This document shows positions 20,072 to 30,768 of a stretch of DNA of 64,000 nucleotides, piece after piece. Origin of the DNA: Cheiracanthium punctorium (Eukaryota > Arthropoda > Arachnida > Araneae > Cheiracanthiidae); the NCBI GenBank assembly GCA_038373885.1, contig JAWZYV010015826.1, positions 1 to 64,000 on the forward strand, written 5' to 3'. The notes under the pieces were generated by a model. The model saw only the letters and a list, made by a program, of their open reading frames with translations. It made no database searches and had not been told where the DNA came from. Numbering within the stretch: the stretch's first letter is position 1; each line of letters opens with the position of its first letter. The position numbers and the translations under genes are program-made.

Positions 20072-20460
20072 CCAAAATCAGTAGATGGATATGACACTTA
20101 TAACCCACTCGCTGTAGACTGTGAAGACAAAAACACCGTCTTCACAGAAAAGTATGGAGCTTGTAAAGTGAAAAGTACAAAGCTGGTCACTACAGATCGA
20201 TGGTCTCTTAGCCAAGGTGGTCACTTTAGTAGGTTCTACTGTATATGGAATTTTGAGACATACTCTTTGACGGAAGAACTTTATTCACGATCAAATAAAA
20301 AATTTTAATGCTTTATGACCGAATTTCGACCAATGGCAGACAACTAATAATAATAATAATTAATTTATTTCTCCCATGAATCATTTTTAAAAATCTGTTT
20401 ACAAGGAGTATGTTGAATAAAACAGATTGATATTATATTGGCGTAGTTTTTTTCATGAGT
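20072..20460. other. No gene; hairpin and possible pogo-type end
   Basis: CTGTGAAGAC and GTCTTCACAG form a perfect 10-bp stem at about 20117-20145. The text up to AGGTTCTACTGTA near 20243, read inverted, looks like a pogo-type terminus (CAGTAGAACCT); no partner end was found. Confidence 0.4.
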
Positions 20461-20743
20461 TTAACCCATTTATGCCTAGTGTCCCTTTTTTGGGACGGGA
20501 TTTTCGCTATTAGTCGAAAACGTTATTTATTTTTCCTAGCCTTTATTCATCAGTATTGAGCCTCAACTCAAAAAAATGGTTAGCATGACCAAGTAGGATG
20601 TTGATATTTCGATTTTTATGCATAATGATTTTAAAAGAAATCACCCCTTGTTCAAGAAGTTGACATCAGAAATATATCTATTATTTCTGTTGTCAGTAAA
20701 AATCGAAGAAAGTCGCAAAAATATCCAGGCACAAATGGGTTAA
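20461..20743 (+). mobile_element. TTAA-2 MITE, copy 3
   Basis: TTAA at both ends, CCCATTTATGCCTAGTG start and AGGCACAAATGGG end; 283 bp. Closer to the copy at 63673 than to the copy at 17546 (shares TTCATCAGTATTGAGCCTCA). Confidence 0.9.
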
Positions 20744-20871
20744 AAAATACCATAGAAACGCAATTATGGAACAGGCTGCGATATAAAAATTTTGCCACTG
20801 GCAGGAAGATTCGCAAATTTGCATCTTAAATCTGCTGTATTTGTACTGCGTAAGAAAAGCCTCGAAAATGG

Positions 20872-21378
20872 TTAACCCTTTAACGCGCAGTGTTCCCGCT
20901 CTGGGAACACCAAACTCTGACGTTCTGACTGTTGCCAGTCACGAAGAATAGATTTGATTTCAATAAAAATAGTTGCGGGTGACCTAACTTTACGAGAATC
21001 TTTTACTTTTTAAGCACGTCATTTCCCATAAAAAAATGGTCACGATTATTTTGAACAGCACAGACATCTGCTGAAAAAATGGAAGAATGCGAGAACAGCT
21101 GGATTGGATTGCCCAATGCTGAAAAAAGGGCAGCCGTTGCCATCGCTCGACTTAACTACCAGCAAGATGGCGGACGATCGAAACGTTCATCGCGTGCCAC
21201 AAATCTAGAGACCCTTTTTTGAGGCAGCTGTCTGTGCCGGCACAGCCAGCTGCCTAAAAAAAAAGGCACTTGATGAACGTTTCGATCGTCCGCCATCTTG
21301 CTGGTAGTTAAGTCGAGCGATGGCAACGGCTGCCTTTTTTTTTCAGCATTGGAAAAGGGTTGCGCCTCAAAGGGTTAA
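20872..21378 (-). mobile_element. TTAA-1 MITE, copy 6 (complete)
   Basis: Reverse orientation, 507 bp, TTAA at both ends. Both arms present; the loop side has CTGCCTAAAAAAAAAGGCAC where other copies keep GTCTCTAGATCTGTGGC, a small deletion in one arm. Confidence 0.9.
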
Positions 21379-21924
21379 TCACTCAGCAAGTTCACAATAC
21401 CGTCTGCTAAAACTGAAAACCGAAAATTTCACGTATTATTTTCCTTTTATTGGACTCATTCTTTTTTTTTTTTTTTTTTTCTGAAATCCGGCATCTAAGA
21501 AATTCTTTTTATGCGTTAGCGTGAATTAACGAATCGTAGATCAATACGGTACTTTTCTTTCTCTGCTTGAAGGCTTTGTCTAATGTACAAAAGATAATGT
21601 GAACCATCCTATTATACACCTTAGTATTGATACTGGGAAATAAGGAGTTGCGAGAATTGGGAAATAAGGTTCATCAGCGTTTCAGCTGCTCCTGACTAAT
21701 AGAACACGACAAGCTCATATTCCATCTGATATTTACATATAACGACGCGGTAGTCCCTACTGAATTGCGAGAATATTCGAAAGACTTTATTAGAATAAAG
21801 AATATATTCGTGCTGAGATATAATATTTGTCGTGAATGACGTGTTTACCGAAAGCATCCCTATTAAAGTATCCGTGTTAGTTTAAAATGCCAAGGACACA
21901 CGAATTGAGGAAGTGATTTATGTG
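21379..21924. other. Nothing recognised
   Basis: AT-rich with a poly-T tract near 21462-21480; no repeat shared within the window. Confidence 0.45.
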
Positions 21925-22265
21925 CAGTAAAACCTCCCTTAACAGACACTCCTCGTTAGCGGACACTCCACGTTAAGGGAGTTCTTAAGTACTCCAATCC
22001 CTTGATATACACGCTTAAACAAAGCAAGCGAAATACGATTTGTCTGAGCGATTTTTGGCCCAGTTTTCAAAAGTGCGCTTCTTCTTTAGGAGCGTTTTAC
22101 GATCATAAGAACGGAGCGAAATATAACAATAAGCGAGGAGGGGAATTCTCAGAAAAAAGACTACTTAAAGAGCACTTTTGCGGAAATACCGGTAGGTTTC
22201 CATGGAAACGAATCGCTCCGCAATGTATTGTTTTTCTAGCTCTTTGGGTTTAAGCGGTAAGGCCT

Positions 22266-22566
22266 TTAACACTAAATTTACCATCTATTTATATATACCT
22301 ATATTTCTACCAAAACCAGTCAAAATGACTGGTGTATAAGAAAAATGCTTATTGTGACTTCCAGTCTTTATTCACTCTTAAAAAATGACAAAAAATGTTG
22401 AGCAATATTAACTGTAATAGATAAATGAATCAATAGACATGGTCAAATAACAAAACACTTAATTGTTTACAGTTTTTCAATCACAATTTCTACAGCAAAA
22501 GGCAGGAATTTTGAATTGAAATTGCACGACCAGTCAAAATGACTGGTCTGGTAAATCTAGTGTTAA
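22266..22566 (+). mobile_element. TTAA-3 piggyBac-like MITE
   Basis: TTAA flanks; ends CACTAAATTTACCA and inverse CACTAGATTTACCA. Two copies of the perfect palindrome ACCAGTCAAAATGACTGGT lie just inside the two ends. 301 bp, non-coding. Confidence 0.85.
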
Positions 22567-22569
22567 TGT

Positions 22570-22742
22570 CAGGGGCGTAGCCAGACATTTTTCATGGGGG
22601 GGGGTTACGACTACTACAACTCCTCATATATATGCATACGTGGGTGTGACAATGTAGTGTAGAATATACATTTTGTATGGCAAAAAATTCCACATGGGAG
22701 GGGTTATGACCCCTCCTAACCCCCCCCTTGGCTACGCCCCTG
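22570..22742. mobile_element. Small MITE with CAGGGGCGTAGCC ends
   Basis: Left CAGGGGCGTAGCCAG and right TTGGCTACGCCCCTG are inverted, 173 bp, with G and C runs just inside. The ends are hAT-like, but no 8-bp duplication could be confirmed. Confidence 0.6.
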
Positions 22743-22954
22743 GTATTTCACTCCTCTTTAGGGGACAGGCTTTTAATGTTTCAGTCTTTAAAACCAAGTT
22801 AAGTACATCCAGAATTCTAAGACTGAAACAATAAAATACTGTCCGCTAAAGAGGATTGAAATACATTATAATCCTGTATCAAGGGACTGCGTAATTTAAG
22901 TGTCCGTTAACTGGAGAGTCCGCTGACAAGGAGTGTCTATTTAGGGAAGTTTTA

Positions 22955-23686
22955 TAAAGATTTTACGGCAAGAGACCCTATAACGATGCATATTATATAT
23001 GATACATTCTGCGTCAGATCTGATTGGATTTTAATATCCAGCGATCTCGAAATCCGAATGATACTTGCACTGAGCTTATTTCCAATTATAACGCACTTAA
23101 ATGATCAAGATGTGAAGTACGTAACAGCAAGTCAGTTGATGCTACCGTTCATGAGACATAATCCAAGGGTGTCTCTGTCACGCGTATCCAATTATACAAT
23201 AATTCTCCGCAAATCCAGTAACAGTGCTTTCGACGTGTCAGTGCAGTGTGCAATTTACAGTTTTCACTGCCACATGCTATTTAGATTTGAATTTATGGAG
23301 GAAGAGTTTACAGAAATGATTTGAAGTTGTTAATGACCGATTACAAACTGACCCAGAAGTCCGTTAACATTTTGAATAGTCAATAATTCGCGGAATAATA
23401 CAAGTAAAGATGTAAAAATTAACACACATGCTTGGAGTGACACGGCGTTTTATTGCAACCGAAAAGAGAAAAAGCGCAAAAAATGACCAATAGATGGCGC
23501 TTTATATGATAAGAAAAATAATAATTAGCATTAGACATAATTTTTAGATAGAATTTCAGGAGTTTTTTTTTTTATAACACTTTTATACAAGATTATCATG
23601 CGGCGAAACTAGAGTTTTGTTGCCCAGCGCCATTGGTTCACCAGTTTTTCTGCTTATTTTTGGTTGCATTAAACGCCCATAACATT
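22955..23686. other. No gene confirmed; one 112-codon open frame
   Basis: The plus-strand frame 22986-23324 is the longest here but shows no motif, signal peptide or splice context I can recognise. GACCAATAGATGGCGCT near 23483 resembles the GACCGATAGGTGGCGCT motif of the element at 2164-3236, so part of this stretch may be a decayed relative. Confidence 0.3.
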
Positions 23687-24205
23687 TTAACCGTTTGAGG
23701 CGCAACCCTTTCCCAATGCTGAAAAAAGGGCAGCCGTTGCCATCGCTCGACTTAACGACCAGCAAAATGGCGGACGATCGAAATGTGCATCGCGTGCCAC
23801 AGATCTAGAGACCCTTTTTTGACCGTCAGCTGGCTGTGCGGCACAGCCAGTTGTCGTCAAAAAAGGGTCTCTAGATCTGTGGCAAGCGATGCACGTTTCG
23901 TTCGTCCGCCATCTTGCTGGTAGTTAAGTCGAGCGATGCCAAAGGCTGCCCTTTCTTCAGTATTGGGCAATCTATCCGGCTGTTCTCACATTCTTCCTTT
24001 TTTAAGCAGATGCCAGTGCTGTTAAAAATAATCGTGACAATTTTGTTTACGGGAAATGACGTGCTAAAAAGTAAAGGATTCTCCTGGAGCTATGTCACGC
24101 GCAACTGTTTTTATAGAAATCCAATCTATTCTTCGTGACTGGCAACAGTCGAAACGTCAGATTTTGGTGTTCCCAGAGCGGGAATACTGCGCGTTAAAGG
24201 GTTAA
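23687..24205 (+). mobile_element. TTAA-1 MITE, copy 7 (complete, 519 bp)
   Basis: TTAA both sides; left end mutated to CCGTTTGAGG; both arms complete. Confidence 0.9.
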
Positions 24206-24488
24206 GCTTCGTATCTCTCTACCCAGAGGCGTAGCGAGGGCATCATGATTGATAACTATGAAATATGCCCACTCAAAATTTGCAAAATTTCCACCTAGCC
24301 TCAATCAAAGTTGCATGTTTCAAATCACCTTTTCTATCATTTCTTTTCATTATATATAACTCTTTCAGCGTCTTCATAAAGGGGGGAAAAAAAGTTACTT
24401 CCACTTTGCAAGAAGTTGGGGCAGTGACATATTCAAGGGGGGGGAGTCATGTTTAAGATTTCTTTTTTAGACTCCTATTACTTCCCTG

Positions 24489-24969
24489 CAGTGGCGTACA
24501 AGGGATTTCGCCTTGGAGGGGATCCAGCACTAAAATGTGACATCAGAGCCTATCGGGGACAAAATTGTGCAGCCAAATTTAAGGGCGTCGAAAACGAAAA
24601 ATTTAAAGCATAAGGTTTATAAGAAAAAGGCTATCTATTTTAATTTGCACGGGAACAGCCGACAGTCAAGGATCAGTGATGACAACCACCTGAAAAATTG
24701 TGGAGCATAATTTTTTATCGTGATAATTTTGACAGATTCTTCCGCGATTCAATATGTAATTGCACGTTTTTCAATTATGTTTTTATTTGTTTATGTTTAG
24801 CAGTTACGATAAATAAATAAAAACAATAACTGAAAAACATGCAATTATATTTGGTAAAGTCAGAGCGTATCAAACTGTCAAAGATAACATGATGATTTAT
24901 TGAACCAAAGTTAACTCTTTTTGGGGGAGTCCAGACTCCCTGGATCCATAGCTTTTGCGTGCGCCATTG
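24489..24969 (+). mobile_element. hAT-like MITE, 481 bp
   Basis: Ends CAGTGGCGTACAAGG and, inverted, CAATGGCGCACGCAA; flanked by CTTCCCTG / CTTTCCTG, 7 of 8 identical, fitting a hAT target duplication. Non-coding. Confidence 0.7.
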
Positions 24970-25329
24970 CTTTCCTGCATTGTGTTTTGAATCGAATCGG
25001 GAACCAGTGGGGGAGCAAGGTATCTAGTAAGGGACAATTAAAACAATGAAAGAGAGCAGATAAAACAATTTTAAGATAAAAAATGAAAACAGAAATATGA
25101 TGACCTTCGTCATTCCGTAGAAAAATTCTGCGTTCTCTTCATGACTGTAACTAGAGATTACTAGCTGAAGTACCTGTCGTTGACGGGTTAGTACTGAATG
25201 CAAATTTCCAAAATGCAAGAACTTTCGTCAGCATTGCAGGAGTACACAGAATGGATGTAGTATGTTGCCAAAGTAAAGAAGGCGAAGTTATAATTTTTAT
25301 GTATTGTTAAAATGTTGCAGGTTAAAGAG
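24970..25329. other. No gene; arthropod repeat motif before the tandem array
   Basis: CTAGCTGAAGTACCTGTCGT with TGACGGGTTAG at 25160-25192 resembles the motif seen at 1584; possibly the outer end of the repeat that contains the array at 25330. Confidence 0.35.
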
Positions 25330-26330
25330 TAACTAAATAATATCATTTCATTCGCTTTAGTCGTAATTATGGGATGCGCAAACGAATATTTACGCATATT
25401 GAAATAATTTTCGCAAAATCTCCAAATCTAATCAATATTTTTGAGAAATTGGAAGCCTAGAATTTAAGTTGAGTGACAACCTATCATGTCACCCAATTTC
25501 GTTTCATTCCCTGCAGTCTTTATTTCGTGATGCTGGAACAAAATTTCAGCATTTTAAAACGATTCTCACAAAATCTCAAAATGTAATCAAAATATTTTAA
25601 AAATTCAACGCCTATAAATTAAGATTAGCAACGACCTATCCTATCACCAAATTTCGTATCATTCGTATTAGTCGTTATTACGTGATGCTTGAAGAAATCT
25701 AAACGTATTTTGAGAGAATTTTCACAAAATCTCAAAATCTAATAAAAGTGTTTAAAAAATTGGACACCTATAGTTTATGTTGAGCATTCATATCATTCAC
25801 TTTAGTCGTTATTACGTAATGCGTGAACAAATATTCACTCAGTTTTAAACGATTTTCGCAAAATCTCGAAATCTGATGGATTATTTTTTAAGTAGATGCT
25901 TATAGTTTAATGTGATTGACCACCTATCATTTCACCAAATATCATTTTTTCCCCTTTGCAGTTATTACGTGAAGTGCGAACATAAATTTACGCAGTTTGA
26001 AACGATTTTCGCAAAATCTCAGTTGATCGAGATTTTTTTAAAATTTGACGCCTATGTTTTAAGTTGAGTGACCACCAATCATGATACCAAATTTCCTTTC
26101 AATAACTTCAGTCGTTTTTACGTGATGATCGTACACGAATTTACGCAGTTTGAAAGGATTTTCGCAAAATCTCAAAATCCAATCAAAATTCCTTAAAAAT
26201 TCGACGCCTATGTTTTAAGTTGAGTGACCACCTATCATGACACCCAATTTCATATCATTCGCTTCAGTCGTTTTTACGTGATGCTTGAACAAAAAAAGCG
26301 TCACGTACAGAATGACAGAGCGAATCGAGT
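25330..26330 (+). repeat. Tandem array of about 160-bp units, array 1
   Basis: Six to seven diverged units each carrying GAGTGACCACCTATCATG, CATTCGCTTTAGTCGTTATT, ACGTGATGC and GATTTTCGCAAAATCTC. It ends AAAAAAGCGTCACGTACAGA. A second array with the same order of unit variants lies at 37150-38185. Tandem cores like this are common inside Helitron-type and LINE repeats, but no coding part is present. Confidence 0.75.
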
Positions 26331-26668
26331 AAAGAATCGTGTGATTGCAAAAAAAATTCAGTATTCAGATTTTGCCAAACAAAGAGATTATTTTGCCCAT
26401 TTTTAAAATTAATTTTGTTAAGTTACTGCGCAACATTTCAAAGTATGTATTGATGAACATAAGGCAATGTACATACGTATTCATGCATGTACGATTTATA
26501 TTTCCGACCACAAATCCATTTTGATTGTGTTTGCGATGACGTCAGTACGTACGTATAAACGTAACTCGCATAACTTATCCGCACAATGTTGACATTTTGC
26601 ATTTAGATTATTGCAATATCTAATTGTGTATCTTCTTTTTCGATTGCAATACACTGGATAGTTTATTA
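26331..26668. other. Nothing recognised
   Basis: AT-rich, no repeat or coding signal. Confidence 0.45.
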
Positions 26669-27216
26669 CAGGGTCATCCTAAAGACAGTAAGGTCTATGG
26701 ACACCTTCATTACATTAAAAATAATGAACACCTTCAATACATTAAAAGTATGTGAACTGTTATTATTTGGGACGTGATCAAAAATGTCACCAGTGTTGCA
26801 AGTTTTGTTGAAATATGCAACTGCCAAATTGGTGGCCAAAAACAAATACGTAACTCCCATAGCTCAAAAACAATTAGACAAATTATGTTGAAATTTCGCA
26901 TGGGTTGTAACATCTAGTTCTTTTTATGATCCTAAAACCTCCTGCTTGTTTCGATCCGAAAGAGAAGAAAATGATAGTAAAAAAAAATATATAAAAACAA
27001 TAAGATTCTTAAGTTCGAGTCCAAAATACATTTTTTTCCTCCAACTGAAACATAATTTTTCCAAGTGAAGAATGGGATTTTGCAAACTAGGATATATTTT
27101 TGGCAGGGGATACTCCCCACCTGTCCCCTCCCTAAGTGACGCCTCTGTCTCTGCTTACGTTATTCTAAGGATTATATTTGACTTTTCAGATGTTGACAGA
27201 CTTTTGGATCACCCTG
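26669..27216 (+). mobile_element. Mariner-superfamily MITE, 548 bp
   Basis: Ends CAGGGTCATCCTAAAGACAG and, inverted, CAGGGTGATCCAAAAGTCTG with TA on both sides. No transposase frame remains. Confidence 0.7.
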
Positions 27217-27299
27217 TATACTAATATTTTTTCTTCTTGAAACCGGTTCAAGTTGTTGCTGTTGTGAACATGTATATCGGATATGTATGCTTGTTTCGA

Positions 27300-27490
27300 A
27301 GTCCGCTTATAAATTCTCGTCAGAAGGACAACACTCCGTGGGGGATCTTTCTAAGGGGTCCTATCCTAACACGTATTTACGGTAAGTTTCGGAAAACTCC
27401 GAACGGGTTGGTCGACGGAAGCGCGATGGGACCCGAACCCGAAACCTTAACACTTCGGCCGTCTACCATTTTCACCAGCAAAACAAACTT
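27300..27490 (-). repeat. tRNA-derived SINE, second family, copy 1
   Basis: On the minus strand: A-box-like TGGTAGACGGCCGAAGTG, then B-box-like GGGTTCGGGTCCC, then a body with CCGTCGACC, GGAGTTTTCCGAAACTTACC and CCCCTTAGAAAG. Other copies: 27945-28290 and the tail at 44250-44345. Confidence 0.65.
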
Positions 27491-27571
27491 ATCTTCCTTG
27501 GAAACGGTGAAAAAGCGATTGCGCGCGTTTCTATTTTCGTTAAACTTACTTGGGACTACTCCGCATGCAAG

Positions 27572-27633
27572 TCCCATGTGGTCTAGTGGTTAGGATTCCT
27601 GGCTTTCACCCGGGTTCGATTCCCGGCATGGGA
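27572..27633 (+). pseudogene. tRNA-Glu (TTC) relic lacking the anticodon 3' stem
   Basis: Acceptor TCCCATG/CATGGGA pairs perfectly over 7 bp, the D arm GGTCTAGTGGTTAGGAT is normal, and the T arm CCGGG-TTCGATT-CCCGG is perfect. The anticodon loop reads CTTTCAC (anticodon TTC, glutamate), but the 3' half of the anticodon stem and the variable loop are missing: the T stem follows the loop directly. Length is 62 instead of 72, a 10-base loss that fits slippage between CACCC and ACCCG-like repeats. Probably not functional. Confidence 0.8.
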
Positions 27634-27638
27634 AGGTG

Positions 27639-27710
27639 GGTTCCATGGTGTAATGGTTAGCACTCAGGACTCTGAATCCTGCGATCCCAGTTCAAATCTC
27701 GGTGGAACCT
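27639..27710 (+). tRNA. tRNA-Gln (CTG)
   Basis: 72 bases: acceptor GGTTCCA/TGGAACC with T as discriminator, D arm TGGTGTAATGGTTAGCA, anticodon stem-loop CAGGA-CTCTGAA-TCCTG (anticodon CTG), T arm CCCAG-TTCAAAT-CTCGG with one C-C mismatch in the stem. A-box and B-box are intact and a TTTTT terminator follows at 27714. It lies 5 bases after the tRNA-Glu relic, so the two may have been a co-transcribed pair. The T-stem mismatch leaves some doubt about function. Confidence 0.85.
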
Positions 27711-27944
27711 AATTTTTGCTTTTAAACTAAAAAAAATTACTATACTTTTTTTTTTCCTTTCTCTTTCTTTTCTTCTTTTTTCCTAAAAATATTTAGTTTT
27801 TTTTTTTCGTAGCTTCTATATTTAATCCTTTCTTTTTGAATTTTTATAGCCAAGATACACATTGGTTCTAGTTTAAATTACTTCAGAAGTACACTGACTT
27901 TTATTTATTAATTTTTAGTGGTTCAATAATAGCTTTCTATTTTT
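27711..27944. other. T-rich low-complexity stretch
   Basis: Several T runs follow the tRNA pair; nothing else seen. Confidence 0.6.
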
Positions 27945-28290
27945 TTTTTTTTTACGTATTTACGGTAGGCCCGTTTACATGGGCGAAAATGCGGAACTTC
28001 CGCTGCTTTCTGCCCCGCTTCCCCTACGTAGAGAAAAAATGCGGGGTAGAAAGACTCCTAGTCCAGTGAAGGGTGAATGCAGGGATGACCTCGCTTTACC
28101 ATGCTGCATTGCTTGTTTTACCCTACACTCTGTTTTTATCCGGGATTTTCCATTTTCTCATGTAAACGGGACTAGTAAGTTTCGGTGAAAACCACGGAAA
28201 ACTCCGAACGCTTAGGTCGACAGACGCGCGATGGGACCCGAAACTGGGACCTTCACACTTTACCCCGTCAACCATTTCCAGTGACATAAC
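27945..28290 (-). repeat. tRNA-derived SINE, second family, copy 2, split by a MITE
   Basis: ACGTATTTACGGTA on the left and GTAAGTTTCGG to CCCGAAACTGGGACC on the right match copy 1 at 27370-27490. The MITE at 27968-28174 sits between them. Confidence 0.7.
27968..28174. mobile_element. MITE with GGCCCGTTTACATG ends (PIF/Harbinger-like)
   Basis: Left GGCCCGTTTACATG and right CATGTAAACGGGAC are inverted. Comparison with the empty site in the neighbouring SINE (TTTACGGTAAGTTTC) shows that GTA (or TA) was duplicated on insertion. The short duplication and G-G-x-C-C start fit PIF/Harbinger, but this is inference from the ends only. Confidence 0.7.
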
Positions 28291-28436
28291 CACTGTGCCT
28301 TGGTGAGGCACTGGTTGTTCAAGAATTCGAAGCTTTGACATTCGCTCTCCCAGGGTCGGTTCAGTAATAAGGAGTAAACCGTACATGGGCGGCCAAAATA
28401 ATGGAACAACTGATATGCATTCATCAGTTTTATTAT

Positions 28437-28724
28437 TGATCCCATTTGTGCCCAGATATTTTTGCGACTTTCTTCGATTTTTTGCTAATACGAGCAATAC
28501 TAGACAAATTTCTGATATCAACCTTTCTGATAGCACAAGGGATGATTTCTTTTAAAATCATTATGCTTTAAAATTGAAATGTTAACATTATACCGGGTCA
28601 GAAAATATTTTGTGGAGTTGAGGTTCAATACTCGTGAATAAAGGCTAGGAAAATTAAATGACGTATTCTACTGATAGCGAAAATGCCGGCCCCATGAAAG
28701 AGACACTAGGCGTAAATGGGTTAA
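28437..28724 (-). mobile_element. TTAA-2 MITE, copy 4
   Basis: Ends CCCATTTGTGCCCAG and inverse CCCATTTACGCCTAG. The right TTAA is intact (28721-28724); the left one has become TGAT. More diverged than the other four copies. Confidence 0.85.
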
Positions 28725-28750
28725 CACGCTTTTAAAATTACTCTCGCCTA

Positions 28751-29339
28751 GGGCTCTAGCACCATGGTATCGTAGAATATCCTTGACGGATATTTCTCAC
28801 TCTCGGATAGTCAAATACTTCGGATAAATAGCCGCGACTCTCCTTTTGATGCTAGCACGATGAGTGTCGAATAAAACAAGCGAGTATTTTTGTGCTTGCT
28901 AGAGGTCTATCCGACACTCAGAGCGATCCACCAATCAAAACACTCGGCTTTCTCCCCTTTTTCGTTAAACGTTTCGAAGGCATTGTCTTCAGAAATTTCG
29001 AAGACTCTGGAGACATCCATCAAGAGTGGAAGCCCGTTTTTGACAGACCCACCGTGCTAGGGAGAGGGGTCCTTTTGTGCAAGTAATTCACACTCCACTA
29101 TCCACACAATAAAAACCCATCCATCTTGTACTCTCCGGTACCGGAATGCAGGTTTTCGACTTCATCCAACGTGTCGGGAAAAAACATCATTATTTCCGAT
29201 AGTCAATACGACAGTGAAACAATCACGATAGGATCGTGGTAGGGCATATCGGATATTTCTCGAATCGGGTCGTCACGAGAAGAGAAGGCTCGATATATTC
29301 GCTAGCGAAAGCTTTCCGATACTATGGTGGTAGAGCCCC
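28751..29339. mobile_element. MITE with GGGCTCTAGCACCATGG ends, 589 bp
   Basis: Left GGGCTCTAGCACCATGGTATCG-like end is mirrored by ACTATGGTGGTAGAGCCCC. The inside has recurring CGGATA/TATCCG motifs and moderate GC. Non-coding as far as I can see; superfamily unknown. Confidence 0.65.
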
Positions 29340-30205
29340 TGCACGTATAAATAGAATCCTTCGCGTATCAATTGCCTCCACAAAGGGCTTTGTCTTCTGA
29401 ATATCCGTCAGTGCTTCGATCAGACTTACGATTACAACAAAACAAACACCATCCCATCCGAAGACTTTCTATAAACACAAAGTGGCTCTGAACTGCACTT
29501 AAGCCGAGCTCTACTTTTCTGCATGAAGTTTCACCCATGAATAACTTTTATAATTTTTTTTTTCTTTTTGCAGAGGGGTTGGGGGGGGGGGATCAAAAAT
29601 CGTAATTATTAAGAGAATCCTTAACGGGAGGTAAAGCACATAATAAGAATTCGGAATCTTATAGCAATATGGGGTTGGAAACGAGGTCATCATGTAGCTG
29701 TTAATGTAATCATTTTGAAACAAGCACAGGAATAACAGTGCGAATTTTCTGACTGTTGTTCGTCAAAAACTAGTGTTATCTCTCGCGAAAAATACGTGCT
29801 TTGAAACTTCGTTAACAGCTCGCGCACCAGGGACTAACGCGCGAACGTTTTCTATAACGTCGCAGATAAATACTTTATGGACATGAATATTTACTGGACG
29901 TACCTGCGTACGTTCACGGTATTCAGTGTATAATTGTTGTCTGGTATTCAAAGCCGCGTTTTCTACACTTTTCGCATTTCTTCGCGCCTTCATTTTCACT
30001 CGCTAGATGGCATTAGTAGTCATTGAGTAAAACAGAACTTAATAATTTGGTATTACGGTCCCTTTACAGATAAATTGACCTGGTCCGCAAGAGGTTAAAT
30101 TGACGAACACTTTAACTACTTTTCTCGAAGTGATAACCAACAAATAAAAGAAAACGGCATTCTTGACCTCACATCGCTATGTGATTCTGATTCCCTCATT
30201 ATGTG
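29340..30205. other. Mostly unassigned; one coding-like minus-strand frame
   Basis: See the separate entry for 29763-29999. A G11 run lies near 29580. Nothing else is recognised. Confidence 0.4.
29763..29999 (-). CDS. Possible exon of unknown gene (uncertain)
   Basis: A 78-codon frame, starting with two in-frame ATGs and KARRNAKSVENAALNTRQQ, in CpG-containing sequence less AT-rich than its surroundings. After codon 32 (…YRERTQ) the text CGCAG|GTACGTCC is a good splice donor on the minus strand, so only the first part may be coding, as a first exon. No protein family is recognised, no partner exon was found, and the motif GCCATCTAGCG just upstream is common in repeats. I give this low weight. 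Confidence 0.25.
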   Translation of the reverse strand: MKMKARRNAKSVENAALNTRQQLYTEYRERTQVRPVNIHVHKVFICDVIENVRALVPGARAVNEVSKHVFFARDNTSF

Positions 30206-30213
30206 CTCTACCT

Positions 30214-30760
30214 TGGGATGGGAAAATTGAATGTAACCATTCGAATTAAGCGATTATCAAATCCATTCGAGACAATCGATTTTAAAAAATCATTCGAATC
30301 TCGGATTCGAACACTTGAAATGTGAAACGATTAATCGCAAATACAATTCGAATAGTGAAACGATTAATCGCGAATACTATTCGAATAGTGAAATCGCGAA
30401 TACTATTCGAATAGTGAAATAGCGAATACTATTCTAATAGTGAAACAATTAATGACGAATACAATTCGAGGAGTGAAACGATTAACGAATAGTACACGGC
30501 ATTCAAACACCTGAATGTGAAACGATTTATCGCACATACAATTCGAATAAAACGATTACTCGCGAATACAATTCGAATAGTGAAACGGTCAATTGCAAAT
30601 ACGATTCGAATAAGGAAACGATTAATCCCGAATACTATTCGAATAGCGAAATCGCGAATACGAATAGTGAAATCGCGAACATTCGCAATTCGATTAATCG
30701 ATTTTTGATACTATTCGAAATCGATTAATCCATTTCGAAAATCACTCGAATGGGACATCA
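30214..30760. mobile_element. hAT-like MITE with ATTCGAATA minisatellite core
   Basis: TGGGATGGGAAAATTG on the left and, inverted, TGATGTCCCATTCGAGTG on the right, flanked by CTCTACCT / CTAGACCT (6 of 8). The inside is a repetitive run of ATTCGAATAGTGAAACGATT-type units, about 20 bp, with inverted AATCGATT blocks at both sides. The 63-codon frame at 30517 is a by-product of the repeat. Confidence 0.6.
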
Positions 30761-30768
30761 CTAGACCT

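Larger units (their letters stand above)
21925..22954 (+). mobile_element. Pogo-like element remnant with two nested MITEs
   Basis: Left CAGTAAAACCTCCCTTAA with AGACACTCCTCGTTAGCGGA is mirrored on the right by AAGGAGTGTCTATTTAGGGA and AAGTTTTATA, about 65-bp terminal repeats with differences. Inner inverted repeats (CTCTTTAGGGGACAGGC / CTGTCCGCTAAAGAGG) occur near 22755-22852. An 83-codon frame at 22002-22253 is not recognised as a transposase. TTAA-3 and a CAGGGGCGTAGCC element are inserted inside. Confidence 0.6.

Noticed and set aside
22986..23324. 112-codon plus-strand frame
   Set aside because: No recognisable domain, no splice sites, and possible overlap with a decayed repeat; left as unassigned.
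25330..26330. Regularly spaced repeats that might suggest a CRISPR array
   Set aside because: Units are about 160 bp, adjacent and diverged, without spacers, in a eukaryotic setting.
27377..27577. 66-codon minus-strand frame
   Set aside because: Overlaps a tRNA-derived SINE and shares its sequence with the other copy; not a gene.
30517..30708. 63-codon arginine/isoleucine-rich frame
   Set aside because: Produced by the ATTCGAATA-type minisatellite inside a hAT MITE; periodic composition, no coding signature.
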